64,000 bases of DNA from Ridgeia piscesae (lineage: Eukaryota > Annelida > Polychaeta > Sabellida > Siboglinidae). The notes under the pieces are model-generated. The model did not search any database. It saw only the letters and a list, made by a program, of their open reading frames with translations, and was not told the origin of the DNA. The position numbers were made by a program, and so were the translations under genes. Shown here one piece after another: positions 1-21,300 of the stretch (position 1 is its first letter; every line of letters starts with the position of its first letter). The DNA is taken from contig JAODUO010000122.1 of assembly GCA_025642075.2 (NCBI GenBank), positions 89,501 to 153,500 on the forward strand, in the 5' to 3' direction.

Positions 1-1065
1 TCTCCACTCCTGTCTACACCAACTGTCTCCACTCCTGTCTACACCAACTGTCTCCACTCCTGTCTACACCAACTGTCTCCACTCCTGTCTACACCAACTG
101 TCTCACACTCCTGTCTACACCAACTGTCTCCACTCCTGTCTACACCAACTGTCTCCACTCCTGTCTACACCAACTGTCTCACACTCCTGTCTACACCAAC
201 TGTCTCCACTCCTGTCTACACCAACTGTCTCCACTCCTGTCTACACCAACTGTCTCCACTCCTGTCTACACCAACTGTCTCCACTCCTGTCTACACCAAC
301 TGTCTCACACTCCTGTCTACACCAACTGTCTCACACTCCTGTCTACACCAACTGTCTCCACTCCTGTCTACACCAACTGTCTCCACTCCTGTCTACACCA
401 ACTGTCTCACACTCCTGTCTACACCAACTGTCTCACACTCCTGTCTACACCAACTGTCTCCACTCCTGTCTACACCAACTGTCTCACACTCCTGTCTACA
501 CCAACTGTCTCACACTCCTGTCTACACCAACTGTCTCCACTCCTGTCTACACCAACTGTCTCCACTCCTGTCTACACCAACTGTCTCACACTCCTGTCTA
601 CACCAACTGTCTCCACTCCTGTCTACACCAACTGTCTCCACTCCTGTCTACACCACTGCTCACTCCTGTCTACACCAACTGTCTCACACTCCTGTCTACA
701 CCAACTGTCTCCACTCCTGTCTACACCAACTGTCTCCACTCCTGTCTACACCAACTGTCTCCACTCCTGTCTACACCAACTGTCTCACACTCCTGTCTAC
801 ACCAACTGTCTCCACTCCTGTCTACACCAACTGTCTACACCAACTGTCTCCACTCCTGTCTACACCAACTGTCTCACACTCCTGTCTACACCAACTGTCT
901 CCACTCCTGTCTACACCAACTGTCTCCACTCCTGTCTACACCAACTGTCTCCACTCCTGTCTACACCAACTGTCTCCACTCCTGTCTACACCAACTGTCT
1001 CCACTCCTGTCTACACCAACTGTCTCACACTCCTGTCTACACCAACTGTCTCCACTCCTGTTAAC
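1..1065. repeat. 25/26-bp minisatellite, KDM7 intron or 3' side
   Basis: About 42 head-to-tail units of a 25-bp pyrimidine-rich sequence with core ctcctgtctacaccaactgt. A 26-bp variant carries one extra base (ctcacactcc instead of ctccactcc). The array runs off the left edge and stops near 1062. The two unit lengths are interspersed rather than blocked. One unit near 652 is short and one near 834 is a partial duplication. It lies downstream of KDM7 exon 8 in the direction of transcription, so it is probably intronic. Confidence 0.97.
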
Positions 1066-1223
1066 ATTCACTCCATTCACCACTCCTCTCCCAATCCACA
1101 CAAACCTCTCTTTACCTCCTCCAATAAAGTCTACGTACGTATGAAGTGTAAACAATCTTCAAAAATAGGTGTCCTTGTACAAAACCTCAGCTAAGACAGC
1201 TTAAACTTGGGTAGTGTGAGTGA

Positions 1224-9536
<8,313 letters not shown>

Positions 9537-10080
9537 TTTAGGTCAACATCCCGACGCGAGCCGTGTGCAAAACCGTACTTGGTGACAAATCACACGAGCC
9601 GTACAAAGGGGCGGGGAATTCAAAGATCTCACTACACTAACGTAGACTAAGCTGCGCCCCAACTAGCTAGAATCAGTCTCGAGCTTTCATGCACTGCTAT
9701 TGTTAATGTTGCACCCTAGCTTTTGCACAGCTAAAGCTGTCGTTCAAGGCTACGGGGCTAGGACAAAAAGTTTCGGAACCAGATACAGAGAGACAGCCTG
9801 ACAGGGTTTCGTCTGGGGAATGCACAAATAAAAACATCGCCACCATACACACGACCATCGCGCTGTCGCCCGCTGCCGTCGCCCTGTATCAGATCGTCAC
9901 ATAGGAAGACGGGAGGGGGCGGTGTCACCGGTGACGTGTGCAGTTGAAAGTTTGGGCCGCTGCCCGGCCGCGACCCGTAAAATCGTGATCTGGTGATAGA
10001 ATCTTGGCATTCGTAGAATCTTCTTCGTCTCCGCTGTTGTCTGGCTTCGACTCCATTCGAGCATGACGTCGAAAGACAGT
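9537..10080 (-). promoter_or_regulatory. CpG-rich KDM7 upstream region/putative promoter
   Basis: The sequence upstream of the KDM7 ATG is much richer in CpG than its surroundings. It contains a GC-box-like gggggcggtg near 9915 and cAMP-response-like tgacgt cores near 9933 and 10063. The ATG at 9536 is only 93 bp from the start of the duplicated block at 9629, so most of the promoter would lie inside that block. The transcription start cannot be fixed by eye. Confidence 0.45.
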
Positions 10081-10452
10081 GTAGGGTATTAGACGGTATG
10101 TATAGGCATGTGCCTAGATTTCATAAATACTTCATTAATTGAATTGGACCAATGAGTTAAGCAGGATGGGGGTTATCCTGTGACTGTGTACCATATCTAT
10201 TATAATGTCTAACATACATTAGAACTGCATTATTGCATGCATATAACTTAGCATGGAGCGAGTCGGAGAGGTATAGAGTTGACCTATGCATTCACATACG
10301 ATATATTGTGTTCGTATAGACCTGGGTCTATGAAAATATTAATTATCAATTCATATAATACAATAAATTTAATTAATAAATTTTATGGTGCTGAACAATA
10401 CAAGAAAAGGCACAATAATATATGGAAGCGAAATATAAACATACTACATGAT

Positions 10453-10509
<57 letters not shown>

Positions 10510-10795
10510 AAATAAATATAATATTTAAATAATAATAATTAATATATTTTAATCATAATGATAAATGTAATTATGTACTCAGTACAGTCTTTTGAAATAC
10601 AGTGTAAATGTTTTGCACAAGTGTTTTATGGTATATTTTTCATTTCAAATAACTGACAGTATATCATTCTTTTAAAATGTGTCCTTCATTAATACATTTA
10701 ATGTAGAAATCTTACAGTAATCTGAAATAGTTAATGCACCCTCTTGCTGTCCCCTCCTGAATTATGTAATTAAATAAGTAGTTATAACTGGACTA
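9629..10795. repeat. 1.17-kb duplicated block, copy A (next to KDM7)
   Basis: Direct repeat of 13293-14466. The two copies look the same apart from the length of an internal (AT)n tract (10456-10507 here). The left half is CpG-rich and promoter-like, the right half AT-rich. Its flanks (aaagatc on the left, gtttgcc on the right) show no target-site duplication, unlike copy B. I see no terminal inverted repeats, no poly-A end and no meaningful coding frame. Confidence 0.95.
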
Positions 10796-10886
10796 GTTTG
10801 CCTGTCAAACTAAACGGGTAGCTATAAAGAGAAAAAAGCTGTAGCTATAACGGGAAGTGATCACAACTTTTGTTTCTTTTTTTTTG

Positions 10887-11220
<334 letters not shown>

Positions 11221-11419
11221 TGCCTGTAAAGTGTATATGTATATATAATATCGTAGTGTTCTTCCCATATATTATTATGTTTATGTTATTAATATTGTAT
11301 GTTATTAAATCTATTAATGATCAATCTGAAACATTTAAGGCACATAGTGACTTGGGGTTACAGTGTGACACTTTAAAATGTAACAATTATGCTACATCTG
11401 AAAACTATGCTGCCTGATT

Positions 11420-13030
11420 GTAATATTCATTTGACAAAACAAACACCCACACAGGCATTTAAAGGTTGGTAAGGGGTCAACAGGTGCCTGGGGGGGTCCT
11501 GGCCCCCACATTTACTGTCAGGTCCCTGACATGTCAAACTCATTGGATCTGATCAAACATTTTGGACTATAAACAATTATACACATTAAAGAACTGTAAC
11601 ATTTATAAATAATGGCGTGACAACTTCTATCCCAGAGGCCAAGGCAAAGAAAATGTCGTTATTATGTATCAGTAAATTACACTGGATGCTGTGGGTGCAG
11701 TCGATTGCTGCCCTTTGTCAGGGTTAACATTGACTGACAAGGGGTTACGAGGTGGACAGGCAGCCCATAGAGGAAGAACTACCAGTTTCAAGCAGCTCTG
11801 ATTAAGAGGAAAATGAAGACACAACCCTCCATTGATGTCTTGAAATGATCATCAGTATTTACTAATGAAGCTGCTACATAGACTATAGTCATGATGTTTG
11901 TGGGATGTTAATGACATAAAAGTGAATTATTTTGTATGGTCCCCACTTTTTGTGTCCTCTAGGTTTTGAAAAGTGGGGGTACTGCTGGCCCCCATTAATT
12001 TTAGGCTAAATTATAACACTGGTAAATAAAGAGTAGATGCTAATGTCTCGGCGTATGTTGAAGGTTCAAATCCGCCAGGTAAATGCACAAACCTTTGTGC
12101 ACAATTACCCCTGGCATGGGCTGTTGACTGATACATTGCATCTGCGCATATTATTTCCTTCATCGGTTGACATTTCATTAAAACGAATGTCATTGATGCA
12201 ACAATTTATGTATCAATTGCATATAGATATGTAATCCGATAAAAATCAGTCACCTCATAAAATAAATAAATAAGTATACACATGTACTTATATAGTGCCA
12301 AATCTAGTTATAAACTACTCAGGGCGTTTTACATATACATGTAGTAGGTATTCGTTAAAAAAATAATTACTTAATCATATGACTAAAATTAACTCTACAT
12401 TACCAAAGTGCCACGTAAACAGATTAATGAAAACAATAACTAAACAAATAAAAATATAGAAGGCTAAAATACATACAACTATAACATCATTTAAGAAAGT
12501 AGGAGTAAAAATTCTCTGTAATAATGATGCAGTCACTAAAATAAAAGTTAAGCATATATTTATACAGCCATCGCCATAGAATTTATGTAATCATTAAACA
12601 ATTTAACCTAACATTATGGTGTTACTGAAACTGTTTCTGTATTACAGGGAATTATATACATCAATGAACTGCTATTATTAATAATGCCAACTGACAAGTT
12701 CTACTGGGTGGTCCTACTTAAGAACATGTCATTATCATCAATCACTTGTAAGGATTTATCATGAAATGAAACTGTGCAGTTGAGGTATGTGGGCAATAAA
12801 ATGTATAGGGAAGGAAAAGCCATTTCTTAATTTAAAGTGGCACTAATGAGTCATCTTTTTAGCAGCTACATTTAAACTAAACAAGCATCATTATTTATTT
12901 ATTTATCAACACATTTATTATAAGTAATATATTATGTCTATTACGAATGCTGCAGCAAATCAAATAGCCCACACTGCAACATCAGAAATGACAACAGACT
13001 AGGAGTGCTCTTTACAATTAATAACTGACT
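11420..13030. other. Intergenic, no gene seen
   Basis: Unique AT-rich sequence. The only structured piece I noticed is near 12040-12070, where ggttcaaatcc resembles a tRNA/SINE B box but has no convincing A box. No open frame or splice-consistent exon is supported. Confidence 0.5.
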
Positions 13031-13032
13031 AG

Positions 13033-14114
13033 TAGGGGAAGGGCGGGTAAAATGGGCTCCTTAAGCGCCGATCAACCTTCATTTGACAGTTATGTACAAA
13101 AATGGTAAAATTTTGCTACAATACCTACCTATGTATATTGACTATGTACATGCACAGTCTAGTTACTCTATCTTAATAAATATAATACGTTAGACGAGTT
13201 TTAAAAAGACACTCATTTTATTATTTCTTAAAACATGGCCAAAGTGGGCCCCCTCACAATGCTATGCCATGCCACATAATCGTTGAAGCAAATCACTACA
13301 CTAACGTAGACTAAGCTGCGCCCCAACTAGCTAGAATCAGTCTCGAGCTTTCATGCACTGCTATTGTTAATGTTGCACCCTAGCTTTTGCACAGCTAAAG
13401 CTGTCGTTCAAGGCTACGGGGCTAGGACAAAAAGTTTCGGAACCAGATACAGAGAGACAGCCTGACAGGGTTTCGTCTGGGGAATGCACAAATAAAAACA
13501 TCGCCACCATACACACGACCATCGCGCTGTCGCCCGCTGCCGTCGCCCTGTATCAGATCGTCACATAGGAAGACGGGAGGGGGCGGTGTCACCGGTGACG
13601 TGTGCAGTTGAAAGTTTGGGCCGCTGCCCGGCCGCGACCCGTAAAATCGTGATCTGGTGATAGAATCTTGGCATTCGTAGAATCTTCTTCGTCTCCGCTG
13701 TTGTCTGGCTTCGACTCCATTCGAGCATGACGTCGAAAGACAGTGTAGGGTATTAGACGGTATGTATAGGCATGTGCCTAGATTTCATAAATACTTCATT
13801 AATTGAATTGGACCAATGAGTTAAGCAGGATGGGGGTTATCCTGTGACTGTGTACCATATCTATTATAATGTCTAACATACATTAGAACTGCATTATTGC
13901 ATGCATATAACTTAGCATGGAGCGAGTCGGAGAGGTATAGAGTTGACCTATGCATTCACATACGATATATTGTGTTCGTATAGACCTGGGTCTATGAAAA
14001 TATTAATTATCAATTCATATAATACAATAAATTTAATTAATAAATTTTATGGTGCTGAACAATACAAGAAAAGGCACAATAATATATGGAAGCGAAATAT
14101 AAACATACTACATG

Positions 14115-14189
<75 letters not shown>

Positions 14190-15153
14190 TAATATTTAAA
14201 TAATAATAATTAATATATTTTAATCATAATGATAAATGTAATTATGTACTCAGTACAGTCTTTTGAAATACAGTGTAAATGTTTTGCACAAGTGTTTTAT
14301 GGTATATTTTTCATTTCAAATAACTGACAGTATATCATTCTTTTAAAATGTGTCCTTCATTAATACATTTAATGTAGAAATCTTACAGTAATCTGAAATA
14401 GTTAATGCACCCTCTTGCTGTCCCCTCCTGAATTATGTAATTAAATAAGTAGTTATAACTGGACTAGTTGAAGCACATCTTGCACATAACCCGCCACGCT
14501 CATACCCAACGTACGCATGGTATATCCACCAGCCACACTCCCCACAATACATCCAGCTTTTGCATGTTCTGCAGTTAGAATACAAATATCCCCCAGATAA
14601 GCCGAGTGTAGTAGTCTTCCTTCTATGTTTTTACATGTTCTCAGCTTTTGTGTGCCCTCTTTTCTTTGAAACGGGTGGTTGTAGGCATGTTACCAGTCTT
14701 GCTGTGACCTCGACGTGTTTCTTGTAATGACTGCCAGCAATGTTCCAGGTTGTCCCTCTGTAGCTTGGCGCACTGTAGCCCCATGGGGCCCACTTTGGCC
14801 TCTGCTATAGATTATCGGTCGGACGCCATTTTGGGATTATTGTGTTTATTCACTTCAAACTGAAATTGTTCATTTAACTAACTGCTCCCTGGACCACATT
14901 TTCAGTTATGTACCCTGACAATTTATGAAAAGGTGATGTTTGTAAGGCTTATCAATTATTTAAGAAAAGTACCTAAAACACAAATGTGATATTCAACGTT
15001 TTGCATTTGTGCCAAAGAAACAAATAAACGTTGAATTGTGTCCCGGGGGTTTAAAAATACTACTATTGTTGGTTTGACTGATTGCATACCAGAAATGCTG
15101 TACAGATGGGGCCCATTTGGCTACAGGCCCACTTTACCCCCCTTTTTCCCCTA
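13033..15153 (-). mobile_element. TA-flanked inverted-repeat DNA transposon, interrupted
   Basis: Imperfect terminal inverted repeats of ~26 bp. The left end reads gtaggggaagggcgggtaaa (from 13032). The right end, read on the minus strand from 15154, is gtaggggaaaaaggggggta. The TA at 13033-13034 and 15152-15153 suggests a TA-target transposon of the Tc1/mariner/pogo kind. A second inverted pair (gccaaagtgggcccc) lies near 13242 and 14798. Minus-strand frames around 14480-14600 hold a Cys/Trp/His-rich PHD-like pattern (C..C..W..C..C..W..H with a late C..C), perhaps the tail of a transposase. The element is split by the 1.17-kb block at 13291-14466, so its original size was ~0.93 kb. Confidence 0.65.
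13293..14466. repeat. 1.17-kb duplicated block, copy B (inside transposon)
   Basis: Second copy of 9629-10795, in the same orientation. It is flanked by the 9-bp direct repeat gttgaagca at 13282-13290 and 14467-14475, which marks it as the inserted, younger copy. Two filler bases (aa) precede the homology on the left. Removing the block and one 9-mer restores continuity of the surrounding transposon remnant. Confidence 0.93.
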
Positions 15154-15715
15154 CAAACTATATGTAATTAATTTGCTCAAACTACCACCACTATTGCAAC
15201 CCAAGAACAAGAGGGTCTTAATGACATTCATTAGGAACATCAATGTAACTATGATTATATGAAATAATTGCAGAAACTGGAGTGTTAGTGTACATTCAGC
15301 CACACATAAACATCCGCCAAAAAATCATCACTGATGAAAAAGAGAAAGAAAAGATCTTGTGGCAGGTCCACTCTGCCCCCCATGCTGGCCACAGTGGTGT
15401 CAATGCCATTGTAGACAAAATAACCCAGAGATACTACTGGAAAGGGGTCAAGGGTGACGTAAAATCATGCGTAAGTGATCAGGAGGTGTAATGTTTACGT
15501 AAATAAACACACACATACACACACACACATACATATATATATAATATATATATATCAGATATCGATCTTATATCTTTATTGGCAGACAAGATCATGAGTC
15601 AGACAATACTGATTTACTGAATAGTATATATCCTGCTGGTTCAACACTCAATAAATCAATCAAAATATTGCAATATGCATATATATTGTATTCACATACT
15701 CCATATATATATATA

Positions 15716-15950
15716 GCTCACTCATTCACTCACTAGCTCACTCACGTACGCACTCACTCACTCACTCACTTAATAACTCACTAGCTCACTCATTCACTCA
15801 CCCACCACTCACTCACTCACTAGCTCAATCACTCACTCGCTCACTAGCTCACTCACGCAATCACTCACTAGCTCACACACTCACCACTCACTAGCTCATT
15901 CAATCACTCACTAGCTCGCTCATTCACTCACTCAATAGCTCACTCACCAA
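15716..15950. repeat. (CACT)n-type array
   Basis: Degenerate tetranucleotide array built on cactcact with recurring ctagctc and attcact variants. It lies in the intron-like gap between the first two Ginger-like exons, just after a short (AT)n tract. Confidence 0.9.
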
Positions 15951-18900
15951 AGTATTAATGTTCAACAAAAAGTGAAGTGTACATGAATTATTCATGTATG
16001 TTTCATTTGTGAATGTGAACATTACACTTATTTGCAAGAATATACTCTATATTTCAAAGTCAAATGTTGCTTTATGTAGTATATACCGTTACAATACACT
16101 ATCCATATGTATAAGCTGTATTAAAATTGATACCAATGTAACAATTCTTGTCATTGTAGATCCCATATTTTATGTTACATGATCTTATTTTACATATTGC
16201 AGAGTTTGAAATGCGATGCATGTCAGCGATATGAAACAATCAAAACAGTAGTGCCAAAGCTGACAATTTGACATCTATCAATATTGTGGCACCCATGCAT
16301 ATGGTTGGCATAGATCTCGTAGGTAGGCCATGTAATGTGAAAAGTACAGATGTAATCCTTACTTAATGTAATGTTGACTATTGCCAGTGTACACAGGAGC
16401 TAATATTGATATCTATGCTGTAAACATTTCCACTCTTGAATGTTTATGACTAATTAAATAGTCGTAACATGCACACTTGTTGTCCCAAGTTAGCATTTGT
16501 GCTTGTGTTGCAAATTATATTATCTATGGCGATTAGATGATTGTGCATGTAAAATGTAATTCTTGTGCACCTGTTTTATGGCATATTGTTGTGAATAGAA
16601 TATCACAACTTCTACTACTATTAATTTAATTTATTTGCCTTGATTTCATTGTTTCATTGAATGTTCGCCAGTTTAGATTTGATGGCCTTAGAAGAGAGGG
16701 ACAACAAATGCCCTATCAAGAATACTGATTTAACTTTGAAGCCCCTTTTAATGGAATCTAACTAATGTTATTATACAAACTTATATTTAAGCTACTTTTT
16801 AGGCCCACTACCTGATACCAAGAATGGCTAGAAATATGTCATGACACTATTTCAAAAAATGTTAAACTATACTCCCAAAAAGGGGTGAATTTTGCGAAGC
16901 TTGAACAGCTTCATTTGCAGGTATTGCATTCCATCGTTAATTAGGCTTCAATTCAGCAAATGATAAAGCAGCCTAGCAATGTTAATAAGAAGACATGTAT
17001 ACTTAATTTAAATAACTTATGTGTGTAGCAGTACACAAAATTAATTTCATAATAATTGGTTATAATAAAAAAAAACCTATACTGTTCAATGAATTGACTT
17101 GGTTTACACAATAAAAACAGTAATTTCATGCCAGAACTGAAACATTTGGAAGGGCTGGAAAGCACTGGATCTCAAGCATCAGCACCACTCCACTTCACTA
17201 TCTTGCGATAGATCATGATGTGGAAAGATGGGGGACATATTTTGATTTTTTTGAAATTCCAGCAAGTTGCTGCCCCCTTAACCCTTCTTTCCCATATCTA
17301 TTACTTCGTCACAAAATAGGCCTTGATTTTATTCCTGGAAAAGGTGTTAATTTTAAAGCAAGTTCACCACATATCTTCAGCAGAATGTCTCATATTTGTT
17401 GTCTTTTTACAGACATGGTGCCCCGAAGAAATTGTTATCTGACCAAGGTCGTGAATTTGTCAACACCATCAATGCAGATTTGGCCAAAAAAATCAATATC
17501 GACCGCATGATTACGACAGCGTACCATCCCAAACAAATGGCAAAAAATTTTTAAGCAAAGTTTTTTTTAAAAACTGATTTCCTTTTCAGACTGACCCAGA
17601 ATTACTCTTATAGAATTGTCAACCATTGACCATCTGGATTGATTGTAGAACCAATCAGACACTCAAAACCCGACAGAGCAAGTTGACGGGTGAACACCAG
17701 GATGACTAGGACGACTACCTGGAAGAGGTCGCATTTAGCATGCGCGCACAGAGACAGGGGTCGACCAACTACACCTCATTCTTCCTCATGTTCAATCGTC
17801 ATCCACGTCTGCCTGTTGAGGTATTTCGTTTATGTCATATTGCATGTCATTGCATTCATTGCATAATGCCACAATGTTACATGCATTTCAGAAAAGTTGT
17901 TGTATAATAATTATAAAAAATAACACTTTATTAGTTGTTAAATATTTCATAACTAAATGTTTTGTACAAGTGATTGTTTTATGTTTTAAAGATATACATT
18001 GCGACTCATGAAATAGTATTGAAGAAAATAATAGGTACAATTCAGATATATTGTATAGGGGGTGATGCTGACAGGGAAGAAGACATTCACATTCCAACAT
18101 TCGTGGAAGAGGATGTGGACAACTACGTTGAGCAAGAAGGGAAACAGGTGATAAGCGTTCTGAACAGGTGTGTAAAAGTAGTGAAAGTTTGTACGTGTTA
18201 CAGGGTTTTTACAAGATAATGTAAACAGAAAAATTTGTCCCTTCCTTGTGATGAACCATTTGGCCTGATCCTGATGTTGCTTTTCATTGGTGGATCCATA
18301 TCACCAACTGAATCAAAGTATCTTACTTTCCCATACAGATAACATAAGCTGACTATGAATATAGCACAACCATGGTCAGATAGAGTAACATTGTTATCAA
18401 TTCCCCTAAATTTGTTTCATTTGTTTTTTCTTTTAAAATTAATTTTAACTACAATTTTATATATTTGTTATTAATTGTTCCCCCATGATTTAGTTCACAC
18501 AAATGTCACAACTGCCCAACAGCGCCAATCTAAGCAGTACATGAACAGACAGACAAAGGGAGTGACATAATTTCACTTTAAGATTGGGGACATCGTCCTG
18601 AAACGAAACATGAGGAACATCGGGAGGAAAGGTGGCAAACTGGAGCCACAATGGAATGGCCCATTCAGGTAACAATTTTAATTATGTGCCTCGTTGTAAC
18701 TTATCCTCAATAAATTTGACAAATGTTTCACGTGTCTTACTTACTTTTAAAAATAAGAACTGAACTAGATGTGTGAACATTGTAGATTGGGACAAGACAG
18801 CACTAATTAGAAACAAGATGCATGAGACAACATTGCTGCTGAATCCTAAATTGGCTAATTAACAACATACTAATTCACATTTTAATTGGATTTCTTCAAG

Positions 18901-19157
18901 CATCACATATTACTTACTTGGAGCTTTCTGATAAATGCAATGACAAACATTGATCATTGGAGGTAAACTTAGTCATCGCAAAATGGTGATGATATTGGGG
19001 GTTGGATTACCGTGAGATAATAATAATATTCCTGATAATATGTTCCTTATCATCAGGATAAAAAATATCGGGCCAAACTACCAGGTGACACTGGCAAAAA
19101 CAGCTAGCATGATCTTAATAACAAAGGTGGCCTATGACCAGCTGAAACCCTACCACA

Positions 19158-19698
19158 CACCTCACCTTCCTACCCCTCCTATCCCATTGTCTTCTCCTAC
19201 CCCACTGTCCTCTCCTACCCCACTGTCTTCTCATACCCCACTGTCTTTTCTTACCCCACTGTTCTCTCCTACCCCACTGTCTCCTACCCCACTGTCTTAT
19301 CCTACCCCACTGTCCTCTCCTACCCTACTGTCTTCTCATACCCCACTGTCTTCTCATACCCACTGTCCTCTCTTACCCTACTGTCTTCTCATAACCCACT
19401 GTCTTCTCATACCCCACTGTCCTCTCCTACCCTACTGTCTTCTCCTACCCCACTGTCTTCTCCTAGCCCACCGTATTTTCTCCACTGTCCTCTCCTACCC
19501 CACTGTCCTCTACTACCCCACTATCCTCTCCTACCACACTGTCCTCTCCTACCCCACTGTCCTCTCCTACTCCACTGTTCTCTCCTACCCCACTGTCCTC
19601 TCCTACCCCAATGTCTTCTCCTACCCCACTGTCTTCTCATTCCCCACTGTCCTCTCCTACCCTACTGTCTTCTCCTACCCCACTGTCTCTTCCGACTA
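19158..19698. repeat. 19-bp minisatellite within the Ginger-like remnant
   Basis: About 28 units of a ~19-bp pyrimidine-rich repeat (tcctaccccactgtcttct, with cctct variants and several indels). It lies between the integrase C-terminal piece and the Ulp1-like piece. The frame is open across it for over 200 codons, but this is repeat composition, not conserved coding. Confidence 0.95.
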
Positions 19699-19943
19699 AG
19701 GTGGCAGCTGGTGGAATCACCATGACGGAGAAATATTTGCGCACACTTTTGCCATGGGAATGGCTGAATGACAACGTATGTTATCTTAAAAAACAATTTG
19801 TGCATGCATGTTCCACATACTTTCTGAAGTTATATATTCACGCACAGACACACACACAGACACTGCAAGAGTTGAACAATCACATGGTGTACTGGTATAT
19901 AATAAACCATGGTTATAATTATTATCTGAAAACTATTAAATAG

Positions 19944-21300
19944 AATCAATGCGTGTGCACACATGTAATGTTTGCATAAGGAACACCAGCAGGGTGTGAA
20001 TCTGCCACACACAACACTGAAACGATATTATCCTAAACTATCCAAGTGAACAAAATGGTTAGACAAACAACTGACAATGCATTTGCATTACAACACAGTA
20101 TTCTAAATGCAATCAGTCACAACTGTATTTTATATTATTAGAACATTTTAATTTATATCATCTAACAGGAATACATAATTATAAAAAAACTAAAAAAAAC
20201 AAAATTTACTTTTCTGGATAACACTGCTAACTTTGTTTTGAACTCTTCTTTTTGGAAAAATCTCCGTCACCCTGGCTGTCAAACACCCTATTTGAACGAT
20301 TGTTTCTACCTGAAAAAGTGACAAATTACAAACCAGTACAGTTGTTTCCCACAAGCATGAGTTCTTAATGGTGGTTATTACAACAGGACATTTTGCATTG
20401 CCTAACAATATCCAGCATTTTCTCTAGTTGATTATCCTCTATATGTCTAATGACATCCCAAATATGAATAGGGTATGTGTCATTTAATACATATTAGGTT
20501 TTATGTGGGGTATGTGTATGTAAAATAGTTATGACATTACTTTATTGACTAATACAATGTAACTTTATAATAGGACTGACGTAGACTTGTTCAAATTAGT
20601 GTCTTCGCAAGAGTGACACTGTTGGTGGCACTGCAGTCAAGTAACAATTCTTATTTACTCTGCTCATTTCTTCTGGTCTATCCCATATCCTTTTTTCTTG
20701 TTCAGTGTCTCTGTGCCAGGTGGCCTTCTAATAGTTATTAAAATATAATGAACAAAAGCAAAATAATAAAAATCCACAAAAATTTTTTAAAAATTTTTTT
20801 ATCTTTCAATAAAATATGTTTCCACAAAAAAACGTAGAACAATTAATTAAAGTTTATCGTGAAAAAAAAGAATTTTTTAAAGATAAAAACCATGAAATTA
20901 TGTAATTATAATATTTTATAATTTAAAAAGAGGTATCCGGAAGTGGGAGACACTGGGAACATTCTGCCTTTGTACATAGTACATAGTACAGTATCTTTTT
21001 CTACTTGGGGCGGCATCCGCTTTGGTTGCTCCTTACAACGTTCCCCTGGCGAGAAATGTCACGGGGGGTATCAGTCCCTAAGCCCGGCGTTCCATTGCCG
21101 GATGTGACCCTCCATACTGCGAGCATCACGTGATACACCCTTTTCCACCAGGCATCGAATACACATCAGTTACAATTATAGTAGCAATTTCCTTTCCTTA
21201 TATACCATATAGTGTTTGACTGGCGAGATTGTGGTGTCAACTTGTCTTAACTTAAACTGATATAAATATTTCCAGTGAGGTTATTTGTATTGTATAATGG
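19944..21300. other. Intergenic, no gene seen
   Basis: AT-rich sequence with A/T runs around 20770-20900. A moderately GC-rich patch at 20995-21130 contains cacgtg. No exon with supported homology was found. Confidence 0.45.

Larger units (their letters stand above)
15274..19775 (+). pseudogene. Decayed Ginger-like transposon: zinc finger, integrase, Ulp1 start
   Basis: Exon-like pieces in order on the plus strand. 15274-15470 has H-x3-H of an HHCC zinc finger (HAGHSG, RYYWKGVKGDV). 16203-16322 completes it (LKCDACQRY) and starts the integrase core (MVGIDLVG) but has an in-frame TGA. 17413-17546 carries the GAPKKLLSDQGREF and AYHP motifs. 17583-17820 has the DDYLEEVAFSMRAQ and RHPRLPVE region with stops. 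18060-18147 is acidic. 18494-18668 has FKIGDIVLKRNMRNIGRKGG with a stop. From 19057 comes NIGPNYQVTL, and 19701-19775 has YLRTLLPWEWLNDN, the N-terminal motif of Ulp1/C48 proteases. Most pieces are bounded by AG and GT. An intron-bearing integrase points to the Ginger DNA transposon group rather than a retroelement. Internal stops and the missing rest of the protease make it dead. Confidence 0.75.

Noticed and set aside
12040..12075. tRNA gene or SINE head at ggttcaaatcc
   Set aside because: Only a B-box-like motif; no A box, acceptor stem or anticodon arm could be built.
19040..19699. 219-codon plus-strand frame as a serine/proline-rich protein
   Set aside because: Most of it is the 19-bp minisatellite; only the first ~35 codons belong to the integrase remnant.
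20190..20310. Possible minus-strand exon (ETIVQIGCLTARVTEIF)
   Set aside because: It has a plausible acceptor but no recognised homology and no neighbouring exons.
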